This document shows, one piece after another, positions 34,648 to 41,100 of a stretch of DNA of 64,000 nucleotides. Below the pieces are notes generated by a model. It made no database searches. It was not told the DNA's origin and saw nothing but the letters and a program-made list of their open reading frames with translations. The position numbers were made by a program, and so were the translations under genes. Position 1 is the first letter of the stretch, and each line of letters begins with the position of its first letter. This stretch comes from Dyella nitratireducens (GTDB lineage Bacteria > Pseudomonadota > Gammaproteobacteria > Xanthomonadales > Rhodanobacteraceae), in the NCBI RefSeq assembly GCF_014642835.1, contig NZ_BMJA01000001.1, forward strand, positions 1,659,267 to 1,723,266, read 5' to 3'.

Positions 34648-36111
34648 TCAAGCAACGGCCGTGCCACTGTTTTCCGGCGAGGCATCGTTGCCGCGACAAG
34701 CGGCTTGCAGGCCGTATTTGCGCAGTTTTTCCACCAACGTCGTGCGCTGCATGCGCAACAACTTTGCCGCATGTGCCACGACGCCGTCGGTGATGTCGAG
34801 TGCTTGACGGATCAGCCCCACTTCGATGTCGGCCAGGTGATCTTTCAGATCCACGCCGCCTTCGGGCAGCAGCACGTCGGTATCCATCAAGCTGCGATGT
34901 TGTGTCGTCGCGGGTTTGGCCTGGCCGTCGAGCATCGCACGCACCACGCTGCCACCGGTTTCATCGATCGGCTGCACGCCGCGGTATTTTTCCGGCAGAT
35001 CGCTGGCACGTACTTCGCCGTTCGGATAGAGAATGGCGAGGCGTTCGACCAGGTTGGACAGCTCACGCACGTTGCCCGGCCAGGTGTGCTGGCGCAGCGC
35101 CTGCAGCGCACTGCCACTGAAGCGCACGCTCTGCAGGCCACGGCGTTGCAGACGCTGGTTGAATTCGGCGATCAGCTCCGGCATGTCCTCCAGACGCTCG
35201 CGCAGCGGCGGCATTTCCAGCGGGAACACGCTGAGGCGGTAATAGAGGTCTTCGCGGAAGCGGCCTTCCGACGTGGATACTTCAAGGTTGCGGTGGGTAG
35301 CGGCGATGATGCGCACGTCGCAGCGTTGGGTGCGGTTGCTGCCGACGCGCTCGTACATGCGCTCTTGCAGCACGCGCAGCAGCTTTACCTGCATCGGCAA
35401 ACTCATGTCGCCGATTTCGTCCAGGAACAAGGTGCCGCCTTCGGCCATTTCAAAACGGCCTTTGCGCGTGCTGATGGCGCCGGTGAACGCGCCCTTTTCG
35501 TGGCCGAACAGTTCGCTTTCCAGAAGTTCGGCCGGAATGGCGCCGCAGTTGATCGCCACGAACGGTTTGTCGCGGCGCGGGGAGCAATCGTGGATGGCAC
35601 GCGCCACCATTTCTTTACCGGTGCCGGATTCGCCCAGCACCAGCACGCTGGAATCGAACGGCGACACCTGGCGGATCAGCGCGTTGACGCGACCCATGGC
35701 GAGGGAGCTGCCGACCAGGCGCAATGGTGCCGGATTGCTGCTGACACGCACGGTCGGCGCACGGCGCACGGCTTCGGCCAGGCGCTCGTAGCGCAGCGGA
35801 AAATCCAACACTTCAATTTGTGCCGCATAGGGCGAGCCGATCTTGGTCAGCCGTTCCAGTTGCGGCGAATCAGATCCGACCAGCACCAGCAGCTGGTCCG
35901 CCGGCACCTCGAGCGAGGCCAGCAATTGTTCGCACAGTGCTTCGTCTTCAATCCCGCCTATGTATACCGCTCGCCATTCGTGCGTGATCGAATCAATCGG
36001 CAGCGATGCGTCCCAGCGCTGCGGAAAAAACCCCATGAACTGCATGGCCGACGTGATGATGTCGGCGCGTGTTCCATTGGATTCGATGATAAGTACGTTG
36101 CTATTTGGCAT
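34648..36111 (-). CDS. fleQ: Flagellar master regulator FleQ (sigma-54 activator)
   Basis: A 487-residue enhancer-binding protein at the top of the flagellar hierarchy. The N-terminal FleQ receiver-like domain lacks a canonical phospho-Asp pocket. The AAA+ domain has Walker A GESGTGKE (about 160-167), the sigma-54 contact loop GAFTGA (about 207-212), GGTLFLDEIGD Walker B, and WPGNVREL. The C-terminal Fis-type helix-turn-helix reads DGVVAHAAKLLRMQRTTLVEKLRKYGL. FleQ family members also bind c-di-GMP and are restrained by FleN, encoded at 16345. A GTG two codons earlier (36117) is an alternative start. A PilZ-like gene follows upstream. Confidence 0.95.
   Translation of the reverse strand: MPNSNVLIIESNGTRADIITSAMQFMGFFPQRWDASLPIDSITHEWRAVYIGGIEDEALCEQLLASLEVPADQLLVLVGSDSPQLERLTKIGSPYAAQIEVLDFPLRYERLAEAVRRAPTVRVSSNPAPLRLVGSSLAMGRVNALIRQVSPFDSSVLVLGESGTGKEMVARAIHDCSPRRDKPFVAINCGAIPAELLESELFGHEKGAFTGAISTRKGRFEMAEGGTLFLDEIGDMSLPMQVKLLRVLQERMYERVGSNRTQRCDVRIIAATHRNLEVSTSEGRFREDLYYRLSVFPLEMPPLRERLEDMPELIAEFNQRLQRRGLQSVRFSGSALQALRQHTWPGNVRELSNLVERLAILYPNGEVRASDLPEKYRGVQPIDETGGSVVRAMLDGQAKPATTQHRSLMDTDVLLPEGGVDLKDHLADIEVGLIRQALDITDGVVAHAAKLLRMQRTTLVEKLRKYGLQAACRGNDASPENSGTAVA
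34652..34666 (-). promoter_or_regulatory. Sigma-54 promoter of fliE, embedded in the 3' end of fleQ
   Basis: On the minus strand: TGGCAC, 5 nt, TTGC, an exact match, 43 nt before the fliE ATG. The bases also encode the last FleQ residues (G-T-A-V-A-stop region). Confidence 0.85.
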
Positions 36112-36342
36112 GAGCACGAGTCCTGCTGCGTTACTGCGACTGCTGATGAGTTGAACAACAACGCTATGGGTTCCATTCGTGTTGTCCCCTGCGTGTCAGC
36201 TATCCGTCGTGACACGTGTGCCAATCCAGCAAGAAGAACGCCAAAAATTTCGCAGCAAACTGGCCTGTGAGGTACTTCCGGTTTACGACGTGACGGAATT
36301 CGCGCACCGTACCTCGACGCATTCACATTCGTGATTTGCTAA

Positions 36343-36364
36343 AGAAACCGTTTACTTCAACGGT
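36343..36364 (-). terminator. Inverted repeat, possible terminator of the PilZ-like gene
   Basis: AAACCGTT, 6-nt loop, AACGGTTT, followed on the minus strand by CTTTAG. It lies 116 nt downstream of the PilZ-like stop and 232 nt upstream of fleQ. The T-tract is weak, so a regulator binding site is an alternative. The rest of the spacer 36112-36479 shows no gene or recognisable promoter. Confidence 0.4.
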
Positions 36365-36479
36365 TTAGAGCAATTTGTCAGACAGGTAATACCGATGGTT
36401 CATGTGCCGGCGCGCGTCACTACTTGCGCTGTCACGGCGGGAATCCGGCATGGGCGGATGTTCTGCCGCGTGATAACCA

Positions 36480-37076
36480 TCACACTCTGTGCTTGTGCCC
36501 TGGCACATTTTCCGGCACGCCTGACAGGCGCGCTTCAGCCACTTTGCGTCTGTGGTGACAAAAAACGAAACGTTCCAACCCATCCTCGACCGTTTCGCTC
36601 AATTCGCGAAAGCAAAGGAAAACGTTGTCATTGCCGATCGCTTTCCCACGCTGCACCGGCAGCTCCAGCGGCAAGGCGCGGCAGGCCTCGAAATGCATGC
36701 GTACAAGCAAGTGTCCGTCAGACGAAAGCAGGCTCGCCGGCACCACCAAGCCCACCGCGTTAAAGCTCACCGGCTGACGGGGCGGCAACAAGGTGGCGGG
36801 CAGCAGCAGGCGGTCGACGATATCCAGCAGGACATTCAGCTTGCTGTCCATCCGCTGCAATTCCTGCATCACCGGGTTGTCGTCGTCACCCGCATTCTCG
36901 ACCCTGCGCTCGTCCAGCGAGGCGAGCGTCCGGAGCACGTGCAGGTTGCGTTCGTTAAGACGTGCGACGTCGTCGGGTGTTGGTTCGAATGGTTCGATGG
37001 CGAGATGGGGATGTCCCTGCCAGGTCACCCGTTCGGAAAACGCCTGCCATTTTTCTTCGTCTAGTGTGGATTGCAT
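36480..37076 (-). CDS. Atypical PilZ-domain-like protein
   Basis: A 198-residue cytoplasmic protein. The N-terminal half ends in a predicted long helix with heptad spacing (ELQRMDSKLNVLLDIVDRLL, about 72-91). A PilZ-like beta-barrel follows: LPPRQPVSFNAVGLVVPASLLSSDGHLLVRMHFEACRALPLELPVQRGKAI. The c-di-GMP-binding RxxxR and (D/N)xSxxG motifs are not intact (only NAVG in the second position), so it may not bind c-di-GMP. This matches the described tetrameric PilZ type known from Xanthomonas. AGGAGG lies 6 nt before the ATG. Its location next to fleQ fits a flagellar or c-di-GMP role. The last 20 residues (PGHKHRV) look unrelated to the fold. Confidence 0.7.
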   Translation of the reverse strand: MQSTLDEEKWQAFSERVTWQGHPHLAIEPFEPTPDDVARLNERNLHVLRTLASLDERRVENAGDDDNPVMQELQRMDSKLNVLLDIVDRLLLPATLLPPRQPVSFNAVGLVVPASLLSSDGHLLVRMHFEACRALPLELPVQRGKAIGNDNVFLCFRELSETVEDGLERFVFCHHRRKVAEARLSGVPENVPGHKHRV

Positions 37077-37258
37077 GAATTCCCTCCTGATGCCGGCTTT
37101 ATGACGGAGTTCCGGCTACGAGCAATGGTTATTCATAAGGCATGCCATCGTTGCAGCCGCGGGTAGCCGATGTTTCTTGCAGAGCTTCGTCATCAGCCGT
37201 TCGTCATCAGCTGTTTGTGCCGATATCGCGTTACCACCGGCGCACCGAGCGGGCCGTT

Positions 37259-40200
37259 ATGTTCAACGGGCCCATCCCACCTTGCCTGCTGGACCGGATC
37301 ATGACCACGACCATCCCCACCGCGACGCCCTATGCCAAGCCGTCCCTCGATACATCCGAATCCGCGCCATCACCCAGCCAGGCATCCATCAGTCCCACAC
37401 CGTCTCTTCCGGTATCGTCGACGTCCAATCCGTGGGAATTCGCCAGACGCAGTGCATCGCAGTCAAACCTATTCTCTGCCCAGCCTCACTCAGAGAATCC
37501 ATTTCAACCCGATACTCGTACTCTGTCGCCGCCGAATACCTCTCCCCGCGCACCACGCTCGGCAGACACAAGTACCCGCGCCGCTAAAACCAGCACTAAC
37601 ACCCAAGACACTAGCGCCAGTGGCACTTCGACCAACAGCACCAACACCCTTGCAGCGCCACAGTCCCTCTCCCCAGCAGCCCAAAAACTCCAGCAGCTGC
37701 CCCCTGCACAGCAACAGCAGTTGGTGCAACAGAACACGGAGATCAAGCATCAGCATACGTCCTTGCTCAAAGCCTATCCCTTTCTCCCCACGCAGGCCCG
37801 CGCACGGATGCAGAAATGGGTGGACGAAACCTATGGCTCCGATCATGACGTCACCCAACTGTATCTGGTCCGCTATGGCAAAGATCCGCACGGCCATCCG
37901 TCCGGCAATAATCCGGCCTTGGATCAGGAAGGCGCGCCGGCCGTAACGATACCGCTATGGGAGGTGCTCCAGAACAACATGCCCAATAGCAGCTTGATCG
38001 GCAACGATTACAGCGCCAACCGGCGAGAGTACAAAATTATCGACGCCAGTGACCGGGGCAAAAAGTACGACGACGCAAAGAGCGTCCTGGATCCCGAAAA
38101 GCTCTATCAAACGAAGGGCAACGTGAACTTCAAGGTCGATCTCGCAAAGGACATCGACCAGTTTTACGACGTCCATAAAGTCGACGCCCCCGAGTGGGCC
38201 AAGCAGCGGGCATTGACCCAACTGGAAGTTCAACATCGTACCGGCCAGTTGTCCGAGGACCGCTACAAAGGCCTCAAAACGGTGTTGGAAACGGGCAAGG
38301 GGGGCAAGATCTATACGCTTAGCATGGGCGACAACACGACGGGGGGAAGTGGGCGTTTCGCCTTCGACTTCACGCTCGCCGGTGGCATGCGCATAGAGCT
38401 CGATTCCGGCGAGAACTTCACCTATTTACCGAAGGAAAAACAACCGTACCAAGCCTTTGACAACGCCCTGGATGCGATAGAGTCGGTTCGCAAGCACGGC
38501 CGCTCCCGCCAGGAGGCGAGGGAGTTCGTCTCCAAATACCGTTCGCTACTGGGTGATCCGTCGATGGAGAACCCGCTGGCGATCAAGGATATGCAAAACG
38601 CCACGCCCGATGCAGTGTTTAGGCGGTCGCACGGTAACTACCTTCAGTTGATGCATGGGAAAGAGCGCGATATCACGCACGATCCGTTTGGCGAATTGAC
38701 CAAGGCCTCGCACGACAATGACAGTCAGGATGCCTGGGATGGCATCAAGTCGAACACGGATATCAGCCGTGCGACGTTTGAGAAATGGGGTGGTGCCGGG
38801 CTGCTTATTTTGTCAACCCTGCCGATAGGTCTCGAAGGTGTGGGTGCAGTGGGTCAAGGTGTCCGCAATACCTTGGGAAGACTTGCTGGTGAAGGGAGCG
38901 AAGAAGTGGCGGGCGCTGCGGAAACAGCGGCAACCGCGGCAGGACGCGGCGGTGCAGAAGGTGTGGCAGAAGGCGCGGCGAGTGAAGCGTCGAAAGGCGC
39001 CGCCATGGCAACGGGTGATGGCAACCTCGGCGTGATCGACGAGCTTGAGCACATCAACCATCCTCCAAGTGGCGTCGCGCCATCCAACCTGTCGTCGCTA
39101 AAGGCCGAGGTCGATCCCGGGAAGCTGGCGCTGAACAAGGAGCGGGGAGTTTATCAATTGCCTGGCGCTACAACGCTGGGCGGTGACGATCGGGAGTTTG
39201 TGATCCACGAAAAAGCCGCCTATCAGCTCGCACCAGGACAAGGAGAAAACCGGATTATAGTGGACCCTCGCTGGCCTAACCATGTTACCGGTGGTGTGCC
39301 GGTCAAGCTGGATGGCAAGGGGGGTGTCGAGCAATTCCTGCAGGGTTCGCCGGGGCTTAAAGGAGGCGCGGATGATCCGCCTCAACCCTCCACCTCTTCG
39401 CAAGCTCGACCATCCACTTCTTCAAATCAAGGAGCACAAACTCTTACCCAACGCGACATGGAGTCCGCTCGCAACTACAGAGCTGAAGATGGTAGTCGTC
39501 CATACGCCACCGGACCAAATGGAACCGTGAGCCACTGGGATCTAGAGCGCTTCCGGCAATACTGGAAAGACGAGACCTATGCCTGGTACTTCGCAGGGGA
39601 AGATGGCAGCCACCCGTTCCGACTGGCAAGTGGCAGAGGGGACGGGGCTGCCTACCAGCGATACATGAATAACGAAGCCAGGGCTCGCACGATCATGGAC
39701 GAACATAGCCGTCCTCGGTTCGTAAAGGACAACGGCAGCGTAGACATGGACGCCTACCGGGACAATGAAATGAAATTGCAAGCCAGCAACTATTGGGATT
39801 ACTGGGGCCGGCGCGTATACAGCGCGGAATTCAATGGCGGCATGGTAAATGTGGACGATTACAAAGCCAGAATGAACAAATTCCAACAAGCTCGTAAGTT
39901 TACGAACGAACAAGGCGAGCAACCGTTCATCAAATCGAACGGCGATACGGACGATGCGCGCTACAGAAAAACCTCAGCCAAGGAACTTGAATCCATACAA
40001 CGCAATACTGGCAATATCCGGGTGGAACAACCCCAGGCAGCCGCCTCATCCGAGCCTGCTTACATGCAAGACGCACGCAAGGTTCTGGATGACAAAGGTA
40101 ACCCTCGATTCGTTCGACACGATAACAGCGTGGACATGCGTGCTTACGGACAATACCGCTGGGATGAGCGCTATATCTTCAATGATAACTACGTAAGAGG

Positions 40201-40720
40201 TAATCAGAAATTCATGCGCGGTCGCGAGCCGGACGTGGATGGCTACCGAGAATATAAGGCGAATGAAACCCGGGCGCGCAACTTTACGGACGGGCTCGGC
40301 GAGCGACCCTTTCGCCGCGCGGATAACAGCGGAGACGTGAATCGCTACCTCCGATTCATGGGGCAGCATGACCAACAATTTCTAAAGGAACAAGCTGCCC
40401 TCAACTATACCGAAGATGGCATTTCCTATCCCTTTGATCGAGGTGGCGTGCCTGACACGCAGGGTTATGAAGAGCGCATGGCTCTTGAGACCGAGGCTCG
40501 TTTGTATACGGATATTAACGGCGAGCATCGGTTCGACCGCGGCAGCACCGTGGACATAGCGGGTTATCAATATTACCGGGATGCCGAAATAGAGGGGCGT
40601 AACCTTTATGGTGACGGAGAAGACAATCCCTTCATCCTGCAGGACGACATCGGCAGCATGGATGTGGACGCTTATATCGCTCACCGGGAATCTTCAGGGA
40701 ATGCCAGTAAACAACCTTGA
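37259..40720 (+). CDS. Large effector-like protein 1 with 11 C-terminal tandem repeats
   Basis: 1153 residues, not recognised as a described protein. An alternative start is the ATG at 37301. Layout: Ser/Thr/Pro-rich, poorly charged N-terminus (about 1-145) like type III secretion leaders; a helical domain (about 150-360) vaguely resembling the N-terminal domain of dermonecrotic-toxin-like proteins; and a hydrophobic, Gly/Ala-rich segment (about 510-600). A junction block follows (about 610-710) ending in VTGGVPVKLDGKGGVEQFL-GSPGLKGGADDPP, shared with the gene at 41041. About 11 imperfect repeats of 33-38 residues then run from about 735 to the end, with the pattern A-R-x-[FY]-T-D-x-x-G-x-x-P-F-x-R..D-x-D-x-Y. 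No signal peptide and no immunity-like gene are seen. Base composition is lower in GC than the neighbouring flagellar genes. Confidence 0.75.
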   Translation: MFNGPIPPCLLDRIMTTTIPTATPYAKPSLDTSESAPSPSQASISPTPSLPVSSTSNPWEFARRSASQSNLFSAQPHSENPFQPDTRTLSPPNTSPRAPRSADTSTRAAKTSTNTQDTSASGTSTNSTNTLAAPQSLSPAAQKLQQLPPAQQQQLVQQNTEIKHQHTSLLKAYPFLPTQARARMQKWVDETYGSDHDVTQLYLVRYGKDPHGHPSGNNPALDQEGAPAVTIPLWEVLQNNMPNSSLIGNDYSANRREYKIIDASDRGKKYDDAKSVLDPEKLYQTKGNVNFKVDLAKDIDQFYDVHKVDAPEWAKQRALTQLEVQHRTGQLSEDRYKGLKTVLETGKGGKIYTLSMGDNTTGGSGRFAFDFTLAGGMRIELDSGENFTYLPKEKQPYQAFDNALDAIESVRKHGRSRQEAREFVSKYRSLLGDPSMENPLAIKDMQNATPDAVFRRSHGNYLQLMHGKERDITHDPFGELTKASHDNDSQDAWDGIKSNTDISRATFEKWGGAGLLILSTLPIGLEGVGAVGQGVRNTLGRLAGEGSEEVAGAAETAATAAGRGGAEGVAEGAASEASKGAAMATGDGNLGVIDELEHINHPPSGVAPSNLSSLKAEVDPGKLALNKERGVYQLPGATTLGGDDREFVIHEKAAYQLAPGQGENRIIVDPRWPNHVTGGVPVKLDGKGGVEQFLQGSPGLKGGADDPPQPSTSSQARPSTSSNQGAQTLTQRDMESARNYRAEDGSRPYATGPNGTVSHWDLERFRQYWKDETYAWYFAGEDGSHPFRLASGRGDGAAYQRYMNNEARARTIMDEHSRPRFVKDNGSVDMDAYRDNEMKLQASNYWDYWGRRVYSAEFNGGMVNVDDYKARMNKFQQARKFTNEQGEQPFIKSNGDTDDARYRKTSAKELESIQRNTGNIRVEQPQAAASSEPAYMQDARKVLDDKGNPRFVRHDNSVDMRAYGQYRWDERYIFNDNYVRGNQKFMRGREPDVDGYREYKANETRARNFTDGLGERPFRRADNSGDVNRYLRFMGQHDQQFLKEQAALNYTEDGISYPFDRGGVPDTQGYEERMALETEARLYTDINGEHRFDRGSTVDIAGYQYYRDAEIEGRNLYGDGEDNPFILQDDIGSMDVDAYIAHRESSGNASKQP

Positions 40721-40796
40721 TATAGACGATGACCTTGATTAAGCCATTTTCGGTCATTTTATCGGGCATTTTTGAAACAGATTGAGCCAACTACCG

Positions 40797-40853
40797 TCAC
40801 CTGCTCTCTGGCTTGCAAGCATGCTTTGTTTCTTCGGTTTGTGTGGATTGCAT
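40797..40853 (-). pseudogene. Relic of the PilZ-like gene 5' end
   Basis: On the minus strand an ATG opens MQSTQTEETK..., echoing MQSTLDEEKW of the PilZ-like gene at 37076, then stops after 18 codons. The DNA around it (40830-41100) duplicates 37053-37318, including the ribosome-site region. This looks like the boundary of an old tandem duplication that copied effector gene and flank together. Confidence 0.5.
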
Positions 40854-41100
40854 CAATTCCCTCCCGTGTGCCGGCTTTATGACGGAGTTCCGGCTATGAG
40901 CAATGGTTATTCATGAGGCGTGTCATCGTTGCAGCCGCGGGTAGCCGACCGATGTTTCCTGCAAGGCTTCGTCATCAACTGTTTGTCATCGACTGTTTGT
41001 ACCGATATCGCGTTACCACCGGCGCACCGAGCGGGCCGTTATGTTCGACAGGCCCATCCCACCCTGCCTGCTGGACCGGATCATGAGCACCACTATTCCC
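40830..41100 (+). repeat. Duplicated leader region of the effector pair
   Basis: Most bases between 40830 and 41100 match 37053-37318 (for example CCGGCTTTATGACGGAGTTC, GCAGCCGCGGGTAGCCGA, CGGCGCACCGAGCGGGCCGT), with a few indels that shift the reading frame before the ATGs. So the upstream part is conserved as DNA, not as protein. Both copies probably carry the promoter; I cannot assign a sigma type. The preceding part of the spacer (40721-40829) shows nothing further. Confidence 0.85.
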
